From: DATJGF01 sp035495315
GTDB taxonomy: Bacteria > Verrucomicrobiota > Verrucomicrobiia > Limisphaerales > UBA8199
Direction of reading: 5' to 3'
DNA length: 17,426 nt
Assembly (NCBI GenBank): GCA_035495315.1
Contig: DATJGF010000248.1
Location: 1 to 17,426 of the forward strand
The translations under genes were made by a program, and so were the position numbers. Below, piece by piece: positions 7,430 through 14,378 of this stretch (within the stretch, counting starts at the first letter, position 1; the number at the start of each line of letters is the position of its first letter). The notes beneath the pieces were generated by a model. That model was not told where the DNA came from. It saw only the letters and a list, made by a program, of their open reading frames with translations, and made no database searches.

Positions 7430-7798
7430 CTAATGCTGCGGAAAGTATGCCTGGACCGGCTTAAGCACGCCCCATTTCACCAGCCCGACGATCAGCAGTG
7501 TGTAAAGCAATGAAATCGTGATGTCCTTTAGCAGAGCGTTCCGCGAGTATTTTCGGTCTTCGTTTCCAAGTGCAGTTTGTGCTCCTTTATGCATGAGTAC
7601 GAACCCAAGAACATTCGTCAGCCAATAGCCGATCACCAACGACGGACCGAACGCGGGCCCGTAAAACGCACTCACGATCCAGGCAAAGACCAGCGCTAAC
7701 GGGACGTTCACGAACATGTCATTCCACCACGAAAGTGGTGAAAGCATGTAACCGATAAACGCCAGTAATCCTCCGCGAATCTTTCGATTTAGTGTCAT
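7430..7798 (-). CDS. Small polytopic membrane protein of unknown function
   Basis: From the ATG at 7798 this is a 122-residue, strongly hydrophobic protein. About four membrane segments are visible: around LLAFIGYMLSPL, VPLALVFAWIVSAFYG, PSLVIGYWLTNVLGFVLM and ITISLLYTLLIVGLVKWG. The N-terminus (TLNRKIRGG) is positive and should stay inside. TTAGGG lies directly before this ATG. A longer frame from a TTG at 7849 adds 17 unlikely residues. I recognise no named family. The conserved-looking SWWND after the first segment is the only feature that might be functional. It converges with the NERD-like gene, 32 bases apart. Confidence 0.7.
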   Translation of the reverse strand: MTLNRKIRGGLLAFIGYMLSPLSWWNDMFVNVPLALVFAWIVSAFYGPAFGPSLVIGYWLTNVLGFVLMHKGAQTALGNEDRKYSRNALLKDITISLLYTLLIVGLVKWGVLKPVQAYFPQH

Positions 7799-7972
7799 CG
7801 CCCTAAGCTCTTGCGGATCCAAAAATGCGTGCCTCGATTCCACACACAATCCGCCAGGCTCGGCTCATGATTAACGTGACAGGTTCCAGCCGACAAGGCG
7901 CGAAAACACATTCGCCGGCAATGATTGAGAATTATTGGCAGACCCCCGAAGTTCCTCCAGTAGGTCCTCCGC

Positions 7973-9397
7973 CTATTTACTCAGGCGATAAAAGTGTTGC
8001 GTGCCGGAAATTGGATTCGTGACGGTGTTCAGGCCGGCCACAACAACAGGTCCCGGTGAGACCGCACTCCAAAAAGCCGGTGCATCAAGATTAGTAGCAG
8101 ACTGCAGCGTGAATCCTGTCACATTGGTCGGCCAGGTCAACACCACGCCTCCCTGTGCGGGGCTGATTGTAAGTTGCGGCGGAGCCACGGGCACTGGAAG
8201 GCTGAATACTGACCCATACCCGACGGCGCCTCCCGTGTAGGTCGTGCCATAAAGCGTTACGTCAGGCAGAATTAACCCCGCATTTGGGTAAGCCCCGTCT
8301 GTATTGGGCGAGTTGAGGCTCGTGATAGGGGAGAAATTGTAAAGCGTGACGAAATCCGCGCCATTAGTCGTAAGCGAGAACACCGTGCCCGACCCCCAAT
8401 CGCCACCAGCCTGAGCTGCCCCATATAAGGTCTTCCCCGACAGAATCAACCCAGCGATTGGAAAAGCTCCGTCGCGGTTTATGCCTTCCGAGCCCGCAGG
8501 TGCTGTGAACGCATGCAGGGTCTGAAAACCCGACCCCTCGGTGTTAAGGGCGAACACAGTCCCAAAACCATAACTCCCGCCAGAATACGCGGTGCCAAAC
8601 AGAGTGTTCCCCGCTATGATTAATCCTGCCCAGGGGTTGGCTCCGTCATCATTAACCAGGTTGTTGCCGGAAGTTGCCGCAAAACTATGCAGATTAGTAA
8701 AGCCCGACCCATTGACATTGATGGCGAATACTGTGCCGTTGCCGAAAGCGCCGCCTTGTTGCGTCGTTCCATACAAAATACCACCGGCGAGAACCAGTCC
8801 ACCAATGGGCAGCGCCCCGTCACTGCCTGAGAAACTATGTAGCGTTTTGAATGTTGTCCCGTCCGTACTCACGGCGAAAACAGTTCCGCTTCCCGAACCG
8901 CCAAGCTTTGTTGTCCCGTACAATGTACCACTAGACAATACCACGCCCCCCCAGGGATTGGCTCCATCACTCCCTCCAGCGAAGCCATGAATCGTTTTAA
9001 AATTCAACCCGTCGAGGCCGACTGAAAATACCGTGCCGTTCCCGGTACTTCCGCCTGTGTTCGCAGTCCCGTAGAGCGTGGTTCCCGATAAAATTAAACC
9101 GGCATACGGGTTCGCTCCATCGTCGCCGCTGGTGAAATCATGGATATCGGCAAAGTCCGAGCCGTTTGTGTTTATGGAAAAAATTATCCCACTGGCCTGG
9201 GTTCCACCCGTATACGCCGTCCCATAGAGCGTGTTACCTGCGAGAACCAATCCACCCCACGGATTGGCGCCGTCGAGCCCATTGGCAAACGCATGCAACG
9301 TGGTCAGGCTTTGTGCCTTTAGCTGACCAGTCAAAATCAATTGTGTCATGGTGAATAATGCCAATGAGTAAAACAAACTCTTCATAACTTTGTTCAC
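7973..9397 (-). CDS. Secreted seven-repeat GloVer (Gloeo/Verruco) protein
   Basis: A 474-residue protein starting with a signal peptide (hydrophobic core about 8-22, cleavage near LKAQS). Seven tandem repeats of about 50-59 residues follow, each with DGAxPxxGL, an LYGTxxxGG motif and GTVFSxxxxGxxF, then an LHxF link. This is the 'choice-of-anchor tandem repeat GloVer' family, found widely in Verrucomicrobiota and Acidobacteriota. Seven copies fit a closed seven-blade beta-propeller. The last ~70 residues (from LTISPAQGG to HFYRLSK) form an Ig/Fn3-like domain common at the C-terminus of secreted proteins in this phylum and may act in sorting or surface attachment. The GTG at 9397 and the ATG at 9385 are both possible starts; the ATG gives a more usual signal peptide. 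Ligand unknown. Confidence 0.92.
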   Translation of the reverse strand: MNKVMKSLFYSLALFTMTQLILTGQLKAQSLTTLHAFANGLDGANPWGGLVLAGNTLYGTAYTGGTQASGIIFSINTNGSDFADIHDFTSGDDGANPYAGLILSGTTLYGTANTGGSTGNGTVFSVGLDGLNFKTIHGFAGGSDGANPWGGVVLSSGTLYGTTKLGGSGSGTVFAVSTDGTTFKTLHSFSGSDGALPIGGLVLAGGILYGTTQQGGAFGNGTVFAINVNGSGFTNLHSFAATSGNNLVNDDGANPWAGLIIAGNTLFGTAYSGGSYGFGTVFALNTEGSGFQTLHAFTAPAGSEGINRDGAFPIAGLILSGKTLYGAAQAGGDWGSGTVFSLTTNGADFVTLYNFSPITSLNSPNTDGAYPNAGLILPDVTLYGTTYTGGAVGYGSVFSLPVPVAPPQLTISPAQGGVVLTWPTNVTGFTLQSATNLDAPAFWSAVSPGPVVVAGLNTVTNPISGTQHFYRLSK

Positions 9398-9710
9398 GGA
9401 ATTCTGTCCAGATACTGCTTCAGTCTGAAATCTGGCCGGTATACTGCAATCGGGTGATCACGGTATCGAGTCACGCTGAAACACACTCACCCGCCCGGAG
9501 TTAGGTTTTCTTTAGAAAGTGTAAACACGCAGCGCGCGATCGCCCATAACAAAGTTTAATTTGTGCCAAGCAAAATGAACCTCATCCCATCATACGGCAA
9601 AACCGAGCGACCAGTATTGATTTTTATGCGAGAACCTCTAGTTTTTAGATTGGGATATTGAGCCCGAAGATTCTTCAGGCTGGGAGCACCATACGAGCAA
9701 AAGGAAAACC
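9398..9710. other. Divergent promoter region of GloVer and CBM48 genes
   Basis: This 313-base gap between divergent genes must contain both promoters. A TTGATT at 9617-9622 and TAGATT at 9646-9651 are too far apart (23 bases) to call. The 8-base palindrome GTGATCAC lies at 9454-9461. No gene or RNA is seen. Confidence 0.45.
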
Positions 9711-10265
9711 ATGTTGAAGAAAGCAGCCAAAAAAACCGTCCGGTCTGCCAATCCGAAATCCACCCAGAATCGGTCGCAGACAAGCTATCCTGTCGACGAA
9801 CAGGAACTCCATCAACAGAAAGCACGAATCAGGCGAGCAGCCACCGCTGGCAAGGCTGCGCTAAAAAAGCCAGGCTCAATGCGCGTCGAATTTCCTTCGC
9901 AAGCGACGAAACTCACGCAAAAGCTTCTGCCAGTCCACGCCTCCAGCGAAAGTCCGAAACAACGCCGGCCCTTCAGAAGCAAACCAATACTCGAGGTTAA
10001 TGTAGTAAATGTCAGCTTTGCTCTGGTCCGCCCCGGGGCCAGACAAGTATCACTCTGCGGCGAGTTCAACGCCTGGTCCCCGGAGGCCGGTCCAATGACT
10101 CCTCACGACGACGGGCACTGGGAAGCAATCGTTGCCTTGCGACCTGGCCGCTATCAATACAAATTCCTCGTCGACGGAGAGTGGGTGCCCGACCCGCTGG
10201 TTCAGGAAACTGTTCCCAACGAGTTCGGCTCCTTTAATTCTGTTATTGAAGTAGTCGTGTACTGA
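9711..10265 (+). CDS. Glycogen-binding (CBM48/AMPK-type) domain protein with basic disordered N-terminus
   Basis: A 184-residue protein in two parts. Residues 1-95 are rich in Lys, Arg, Gln, Ser and Ala and lack hydrophobic structure. Residues ~98-184 form an early-set carbohydrate-binding domain: VSFALVRPGARQVSLCGEFN, AW at 121-122, HWEAI (Trp137), GRYQYKFLVDGEW (Lys151, Trp158), and a terminal FNSVIEV. Trp122, Lys151, Trp158 and Asn176 line up with the glycogen-contact residues known from the AMPK beta subunit. The domain normally targets proteins to glycogen or starch; here there is no catalytic domain. The start is supported by AAGGA five bases before the ATG. No secretion signal is seen, so it is probably cytoplasmic. 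The basic tail could bind nucleic acid or a partner (inference). Confidence 0.88.
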   Translation: MLKKAAKKTVRSANPKSTQNRSQTSYPVDEQELHQQKARIRRAATAGKAALKKPGSMRVEFPSQATKLTQKLLPVHASSESPKQRRPFRSKPILEVNVVNVSFALVRPGARQVSLCGEFNAWSPEAGPMTPHDDGHWEAIVALRPGRYQYKFLVDGEWVPDPLVQETVPNEFGSFNSVIEVVVY

Positions 10266-10280
10266 CTTCAAATCACGCCA

Positions 10281-10310
10281 GACCGTTCCTTAAAGCGAAT
10301 TAAGGAGGTC
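10281..10310. repeat. Imperfect hairpin after the CBM48 gene
   Basis: GACC...GGTC encloses CCTTAA...TTAAGG around AGCGAA, starting 15 bases after the stop codon. There is no T-run behind it, so it is not a standard intrinsic terminator, but it could protect the 3' end of the transcript. Confidence 0.4.
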
Positions 10311-10382
10311 GAAGCTGTTACTTCGAATCCCGACGCAGATTTTGCGCTCGTGCAACAGGCTTGCCGTTTGTAGCATCGTTTC

Positions 10383-10922
10383 ATGAGAGTGACCCACCTC
10401 CTGAATGCCGCATCGCTGTTGGGATTGGCGTTCTCTTCGCTGGCACAGCCGCTGCCAATCACGACCACACCACCAAAAACGGTTGCCCAAGCTTTCTTCA
10501 GCGCGGACGGCAAGTTGATCGTTACCAATACCGATAAGACTGTCAGGATTTGGGATGCACAGACGAGCAAACCACTTGCTCATATAGGAACCTGGCGCCT
10601 GGCCTCATTCAAATATGGCGATACTAACCAATGGTCCGAGGTGCCCAACGATCAGAAGCGCATTAAACTCATCACGCCAACGCACTTCACCTGGGTCGCG
10701 TATGAAGCTGCCACCGGCAAGGTCCTCAGTACCGCCGGCGGACGATACACGCTCAGGGGATCGAACTATGTCGAAACGATTGAGTATACCGGCGAAGGCA
10801 TGAGCGACTATCTTGGCAAACAGCAATCTTTCACCATAAAGGTCGAAACTGACACATTGCGCCAGTCTGGCCAATTGTCTGACGGCTTGAAGATCGACGA
10901 AGTCTGGAACCGGATGAAGTGA
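10383..10922 (+). CDS. Secreted protein: single WD-like blade followed by lipocalin-like domain
   Basis: A 179-residue protein. An N-terminal signal peptide (about 1-21, cleavage near SLAQ) is followed by one WD40-like blade (AFFSADGKLIVTNTDKTVRIWD, about 37-58). From GTWRLASFKYGD (about 69) to the end there is a separate domain with KLITPTHFTWVAYE, GGRYTL, YVETIEYTGEG and LKIDEVWNR. This is the pattern of the small lipocalin-like (DUF4488-type) proteins, which form a beta-barrel. A single blade cannot form a propeller by itself, so the gene looks like a fusion or the remainder of a deletion between a WD-repeat gene and a lipocalin-like gene. No ribosome site is obvious. Function unknown; it should act outside the cytoplasm. 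Confidence 0.75.
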   Translation: MRVTHLLNAASLLGLAFSSLAQPLPITTTPPKTVAQAFFSADGKLIVTNTDKTVRIWDAQTSKPLAHIGTWRLASFKYGDTNQWSEVPNDQKRIKLITPTHFTWVAYEAATGKVLSTAGGRYTLRGSNYVETIEYTGEGMSDYLGKQQSFTIKVETDTLRQSGQLSDGLKIDEVWNRMK

Positions 10923-10973
10923 TTCGGGCACGGGCTTCGAATCCGCACGCCGCAGCAAACAGGCCCTGCTAAA

Positions 10974-11339
10974 CTAATGTCCCCCTGTCACCGTGTACCC
11001 TGCACGGCGCAGATCCTCCGCCAGGTCTTGCTCCATCTGCGCGGCCGCTGCATACGGCATCGGATTGAGGTGCGCGTATAGTTCCGGCAGCAAGCGAATA
11101 CCGTGCTTTTTTACGATCCACGCGGCTTTGATCCCTTGTTTGTGATTGGTGAATCGTTCTTCCGGCTTCAGTCCACTCATCCCAACGTAGACACACGGCT
11201 TGCTCGGATCTCGATTTGGGTTGGCTAGGCGGACGGCGCCAATTTTGGCAACCGTCTTGTCCAGTAGCACGACATAAACATTATGATGATAGGCCGCCGT
11301 GCTCTTAGCCCGAATGTTCTTCAGCGTCCTGCGTTGCAT
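10974..11339 (-). CDS. GIY-YIG-like nuclease superfamily protein
   Basis: A 121-residue protein. Two strands with the GIY-YIG spacing are visible: VYVVLLD at 21-27 and CVYVGMSGLKPEERFTNHK at 49-67. The second is followed by a basic helix (Arg62, His66), then LRLLPELY-like and an acidic helix with Glu103 (AQMEQDLAEDL). In GIY-YIG enzymes the Tyr pair, an Arg and a Glu form the DNA-cutting site; all have a plausible counterpart here, though the first motif is NVYVV rather than GIY. Such small proteins act in repair or restriction or are of unknown use. It is convergent with the WD/lipocalin gene, and a repeat cluster lies directly upstream. Confidence 0.68.
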   Translation of the reverse strand: MQRRTLKNIRAKSTAAYHHNVYVVLLDKTVAKIGAVRLANPNRDPSKPCVYVGMSGLKPEERFTNHKQGIKAAWIVKKHGIRLLPELYAHLNPMPYAAAAQMEQDLAEDLRRAGYTVTGGH

Positions 11340-11375
11340 TCAAAGACGTGCATCCATAAAGCCGGATTTATGGGG

Positions 11376-11559
11376 AATCCATGCTGTTGCCATCGTATCT
11401 GCTCTCATTAAGCCAGCTTCAATCCAATCCATGGTGTTGTTTCATTAACTCCCAGCTTCAGCTCAATCCATGCAATTGCCTGCCTATCTGTTCTCATTAA
11501 CGCCAGCTTCAACCCAATTCATGCTGTTGTCTCATTAACCCCCAGCTTCAAGCTGGGGG
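11376..11559. repeat. 89-bp imperfect tandem duplication ending in a 21-bp palindrome
   Basis: AATCCATGC...TTGCC starts at 11376 and again at 11465, exactly 89 bases apart, and both copies continue with TATCTG-TCTCATTAA. Each copy has two sub-units carrying TCATTAA then CAGCTTCA, with TCATTAA at 11405, 11442, 11494 and 11532 (spacings 37, 52, 38). The last sub-unit completes the palindrome CCCCCAGCTT-C-AAGCTGGGGG at 11539-11559, so the earlier ones look like decayed half-palindromes. This is a REP-type dispersed repeat cluster in the 357-base gap between the GIY-YIG-like and VOC genes; I see no gene in that gap. Confidence 0.8.
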
Positions 11560-11696
11560 CACCGCGCGCGCAACCGACCCGAACCGCTTCAGCAGTTTCC
11601 GAGCTTCCAGACCGGCACGTCGAAAAACCACTGCAGGTTTTAGCGTGCTTTTGTACCTCCCGAATGGTTCTCTCTTCAACAATTAACCAATCGATT

Positions 11697-12380
11697 ATGC
11701 CCATTACCAAAAACATTTCTGCGCAATGCTTGACCCCAATCCTCTTCGTGCGGGACTTCGCCGAGGCGATGAATTACTACACCAGAACGTTGCTCTTTTC
11801 CAAGCTGTGGGATTGGGGCGACCCGCCATCCTTTGGCGCGGTGCGCCTCGGCAGAATAGAAATCTTCTTTTGTCTCCGAGCTCAGGGTTCTCCGGGAACC
11901 TGGCTTTCGATTTTTCTCGACGACGTCGATGATTATTACACCCGGATCAAACGGCTTGGCGCTAATATTATATATGGTCCGAAGGATGAACCTTGGGGCG
12001 TTCGCGAAATTCATGTCCAGGACCCCAACCAGCACGTCATCCGATTCGGGCACGGGATCCCGACCCGCGAACCCAATCTGCTAATCGACCGCGTGCCAGT
12101 AACAACCAGAATTGAAAAGCGATTGGCCGCTTTGATGAGCGACCTGGCACAGCACAAAAATATGACCATAGGTGAGATGCTGGAAGAGACACTGCTGCAC
12201 ACCTTTGAACCGGTCGCCGGCGGCGGTGTCGCCAGCCCGCACACCGAGAAAACCTTGTCGCACATCCGCGATTTGAAAAAGAAACACCGCATCAATTACG
12301 ACACCCACGCCAACTATCGATTCGTTGAAAAGGCAAAACGCCGCAAAAACGCTGTTGACCCACGCCGCCAAGACTGCTAG
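11697..12380 (+). CDS. VOC (glyoxalase/bleomycin-resistance fold) protein with helical C-terminal domain
   Basis: From the ATG at 11697 the protein has 227 residues. Residues ~1-125 have the paired beta-alpha-beta units of the vicinal oxygen chelate fold: LTPILFVRDFAEAMNYYTRTL at the start, FGAVRLGRIEIFF, LSIFLDDVDDYYTRIKRLGA, and VQDPNQHVIRFG at the end. In true VOC enzymes these units give metal ligands; here only scattered Glu/His candidates exist, so a binding role is equally likely. The remaining ~100 residues are charged helices (TTRIEKRLAALMSDLAQHK, MTIGEMLEETLLHTFE) with ribbon-helix-helix-like character. An in-frame ATG at 11664 would add 11 residues; neither start has a clear ribosome site. 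The gene's last codons overlap the promoter of the leucine leader. Confidence 0.85.
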   Translation: MPITKNISAQCLTPILFVRDFAEAMNYYTRTLLFSKLWDWGDPPSFGAVRLGRIEIFFCLRAQGSPGTWLSIFLDDVDDYYTRIKRLGANIIYGPKDEPWGVREIHVQDPNQHVIRFGHGIPTREPNLLIDRVPVTTRIEKRLAALMSDLAQHKNMTIGEMLEETLLHTFEPVAGGGVASPHTEKTLSHIRDLKKKHRINYDTHANYRFVEKAKRRKNAVDPRRQDC

Positions 12381-12383
12381 TAT
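12355..12383 (+). promoter_or_regulatory. Sigma-70-type promoter of the leu leader-leuA unit
   Basis: TTGACC (12355-12360; 5 of 6 to consensus) and TAGTAT (12378-12383; 4 of 6) are separated by exactly 17 bases. A TG one base before the -10 box makes it an extended -10. The stop codon of the VOC gene lies inside the -10 box. Transcription should start near 12390. Confidence 0.65.
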
Positions 12384-12459
12384 GCCTTTTGTGAACGGGA
12401 AACTGGACCTGCTGCTATCGAACGCGCTGCTGCTGAGCCGCGCGGCGGTCGGGTCCTAG
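12382..12459 (+). CDS. leuL: Leucine leader peptide of the leuA attenuator
   Basis: A 25-residue reading frame that begins directly after the VOC stop and ends at TAG 12457-12459. Seven of its residues are leucine, in two triplets: LDLLL at 8-12 and ALLL at 15-18. Such clustering is the hallmark of a leader peptide sensing charged tRNA-Leu. The stop codon lies inside RNA segment 2 of the attenuator, as in classical designs. The ATG overlaps the predicted -10 box, so if that promoter is the real one the peptide must start at the in-frame GTG at 12391, right at the predicted transcription start (22 residues, a leaderless message). No ribosome site is seen for either start. The name leuL is used for function; homology to the enteric leader is not implied. 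Confidence 0.82.
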   Translation: MPFVNGKLDLLLSNALLLSRAAVGS

Positions 12460-12516
12460 TATCACGAGAGAATTTACTGGACCCACTGCCGAACCCGGCA
12501 GTGGGTTTTTTGTTTT
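12402..12516 (+). promoter_or_regulatory. Leucine transcription attenuator (mutually exclusive RNA segments 1-4)
   Basis: Segment 1 ACTGGACC (12402-12409, inside the leader codons) and segment 3 ACTGGACC (12476-12483) are identical. Both are complementary to segment 2, GGTCC-T-AGT (12452-12460), with one bulged T. Segment 3 overlaps the 5' arm of the terminator (segment 4 is 12496-12505). Model: ribosomes stalled at the Leu codons cover segment 1, so 2 pairs with 3 and leuA is transcribed. Ribosomes reaching the TAG cover segment 2, so the terminator forms. Without translation, 1 pairs with 2 and the terminator also forms. Confidence 0.85.
12481..12516 (+). terminator. Intrinsic terminator of the leu attenuator
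   Basis: Arms CCCACTGCCG (12482-12491) and CGGCAGTGGG (12496-12505) give a perfect 10-bp stem with an AACC loop, extendable by one A-T pair. TTTTTTTGTTTT follows (12506-12516/17). It lies 35 bases before the leuA ATG, with no coding sequence to end other than the leader peptide. Confidence 0.93.
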
Positions 12517-12550
12517 CCCATTGCTGATCGGCGCCAACACGAGACTAACT

Positions 12551-14209
12551 ATGCTCAAAGAACCTGCGAAAAAATACCGGCCCTTCCCGGCGATTCAATT
12601 GTCCGATCGGCAATGGCCGAGCCGGATCCTCCACCACGCGCCGCGCTGGTGCAGCGTCGACCTCCGCGATGGCAACCAGGCACTCCCCGTGCCGATGAAC
12701 GTCAGCCAAAAACTGGAGTTGTTCCAAACCCTGATGAAGTGCGGCTTCAAAGAAATCGAAGTCGGCTTCCCTTCCGCCTCCAACACTGAGTTCACCTTCA
12801 ATCGCCGGTTGATCGAGGAGCAGCGCGCGCCGGCAGATGTCTGGTTGCAGGTCCTGGTTCAGGCCAGAGAGGATTTGATCGAGCGCACATTCCAGTCGCT
12901 GGTCGGCGCCCCCAAAGCGATCATTCACCTCTACAATTCAACCTCCCCGGCCCAGCGTCGAGTCGTTTTCGGCATGAGCAAAAAGGAGATCATTGGCGTC
13001 GCCGTTAAAGGCGCCACCCTGATCTACGAGCGCCTCCCACAGCTCAAGGACACCGATGTCATGCTTCAGTACTCTCCGGAAAGCTTCAGTGCAACCGAAG
13101 TCGAATTCGCCAAAGACGTCTCGGAGGCCGTGATGGAGATCTGGAAACCGACCCCGCAGCGGAAGATGATTCTCAACCTCCCGGATACGGTCGAGGTCGC
13201 CTCGCCAAACGTCTACGCCGACCAGATTGAGTGGATGTGCCGCAACCTCAAAAACCGCGATTCCTTGATCATCAGCTTGCATACCCATAACGACCGCTGC
13301 ACCGGTGTCGCCGCTACCGAACTGGGCTTGCTCGCCGGAGCCGACCGCGTCGAGGGCACCCTTTTCGGCAACGGCGAACGCACCGGCAACCTCGATATCG
13401 TCACCGTCGCCCTCAACCTCTACATGCAAGGCATCGATCCCGGACTCGATTTCCGCGACCTCAATGCACTGCGCCAGATTTATGAACGCTGCACCGGTAT
13501 GACCGTGCCCGCTCGTCAGCCTTACGCCGGTGAGCTGGTCTTTACCGCCTTCAGCGGCTCGCACCAGGACGCGATCAAAAAAGGCTTGGCGGAATGGTCA
13601 AAGAATGGCGGCCGCCAACACTGGGACGTGCCCTATCTCACGATCGATCCAACCGATATCGGCAGGCAATATCGCGAAGTGATCCGAGTAAATGGTCAGT
13701 CTGGCAAAGGCGGCGTCGCTTACCTTCTTGAAAGCGAATTCGGCATCGAGCTGCCCAAAGATTTGCAGCGCGAATTCGGGCCCATCGCCAACGACGAAGT
13801 CGATCGCCTCGGCCGCGAAGTCAGCGGCGCTGAATTAAAAGCGATGTTCTGGCGCGAATACATCGAACGCAATTCACCCTGGCAGCTCAAAGGTTTCCAA
13901 ACCGAAAGCCACAATGGCACCGTGCGGTGCCGCGCGCGCTTGCTGCGGGACGGAAAAACCGTTGAGCTTGCCGGTGAAGGCAACGGCCCGCTCGCCGCGC
14001 TCGTCCATGGGTTTGGCGCTGCCGGCGTGCCGCGATTCGAGATCAGCAACTACAGCGAGCATGCATTGAGCGCAGGCGAGGAAGCCGCCGCGATCGCCTA
14101 TATCCAGGTAAAACACCCCGATGGCCGCGCCCGTTGGGGCGCCGGCGTCGACACCAATATCGAACTGGCCTCCGTCAAAGCCGTCTTAAGCGCCTTAAAC
14201 AGATCCTAG
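12551..14209 (+). CDS. leuA: 2-isopropylmalate synthase
   Basis: This enzyme makes the first committed step of leucine synthesis: acetyl-CoA plus 2-oxoisovalerate gives 2-isopropylmalate. From the ATG at 12551 it has 552 residues, the length of the long (yeast/actinobacterial) LeuA type. Seen: LRDGNQAL with the metal/catalytic Arg39-Asp40, the metal-binding His-x-His at 244 and 246 (HTHNDRC), LFGNGERTGN, and an HQDAIKKG segment. The last ~120 residues form the leucine-binding regulatory domain expected for feedback inhibition. The canonical HNDRG has Cys250 in place of Gly. A TTG at 12521 in frame is an unlikely start because it nearly abuts the terminator; GAG seven bases before the ATG is a modest ribosome site. 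Expression should be set by the leucine attenuator directly upstream. Neighbouring genes are unrelated to leucine synthesis, so leuA stands alone here. Confidence 0.96.
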   Translation: MLKEPAKKYRPFPAIQLSDRQWPSRILHHAPRWCSVDLRDGNQALPVPMNVSQKLELFQTLMKCGFKEIEVGFPSASNTEFTFNRRLIEEQRAPADVWLQVLVQAREDLIERTFQSLVGAPKAIIHLYNSTSPAQRRVVFGMSKKEIIGVAVKGATLIYERLPQLKDTDVMLQYSPESFSATEVEFAKDVSEAVMEIWKPTPQRKMILNLPDTVEVASPNVYADQIEWMCRNLKNRDSLIISLHTHNDRCTGVAATELGLLAGADRVEGTLFGNGERTGNLDIVTVALNLYMQGIDPGLDFRDLNALRQIYERCTGMTVPARQPYAGELVFTAFSGSHQDAIKKGLAEWSKNGGRQHWDVPYLTIDPTDIGRQYREVIRVNGQSGKGGVAYLLESEFGIELPKDLQREFGPIANDEVDRLGREVSGAELKAMFWREYIERNSPWQLKGFQTESHNGTVRCRARLLRDGKTVELAGEGNGPLAALVHGFGAAGVPRFEISNYSEHALSAGEEAAAIAYIQVKHPDGRARWGAGVDTNIELASVKAVLSALNRS

Positions 14210-14378
14210 TTGTAGGAGCCGACGTCAGGAGGCTGTTTCCCTCTCCCCTTCCTAAGGGGAGAGGGAAAGGCTGAGGGGTCGCGTCTGGGTGTCAATCCAG
14301 GCAGGATTCGAACCGCTCGAACCGTTCATTGGTAGGTTAAATAAATCCTTTCATTGTAGGAGCCGACGTAAGGAGACT
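14210..14378. repeat. Two direct copies of a 25-bp dispersed repeat
   Basis: TTGTAGGAGCCGACGT followed by NAGGAGNCT occurs at 14210-14234 (directly after the leuA stop) and 14354-14378, with two mismatches in 25 bases. A partial inverted match (CCTCCTCACG, 14411-14420) follows the second copy, so that copy could fold into a long hairpin. This looks like a genome-wide repeat family. Confidence 0.75.
14236..14268. repeat. Perfect 15-bp inverted repeat after leuA
   Basis: Arms TTTCCCTCTCCCCTT (14236-14250) and its exact complement (14254-14268) flank CCT. It is 26 bases after the leuA stop, so it may stabilise or end the leuA transcript, but there is no T-run in the plus direction. Similar CCCTCTCCCC...GGGGAGAGGG hairpins are common dispersed repeats in many bacteria. 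Confidence 0.7.

Noticed and set aside
11376..11559. Spaced TCATTAA...CAGCTTCA units as a CRISPR array
   Set aside because: Units are degenerate, spacing is irregular (37, 52, 38), and the spacers are themselves repeated. No cas genes are present.
12938..13564. 208-codon ORF antisense to leuA
   Set aside because: Lies entirely inside the strongly supported leuA gene. GC-rich codon bias opens the opposite frame.
14304..14314. GGATTCGAACC, a tRNA T-loop-like string (also TTCGAATCC at 10322)
   Set aside because: No acceptor, D or anticodon arms can be built around either one, so neither is a tRNA gene or a clear att site.
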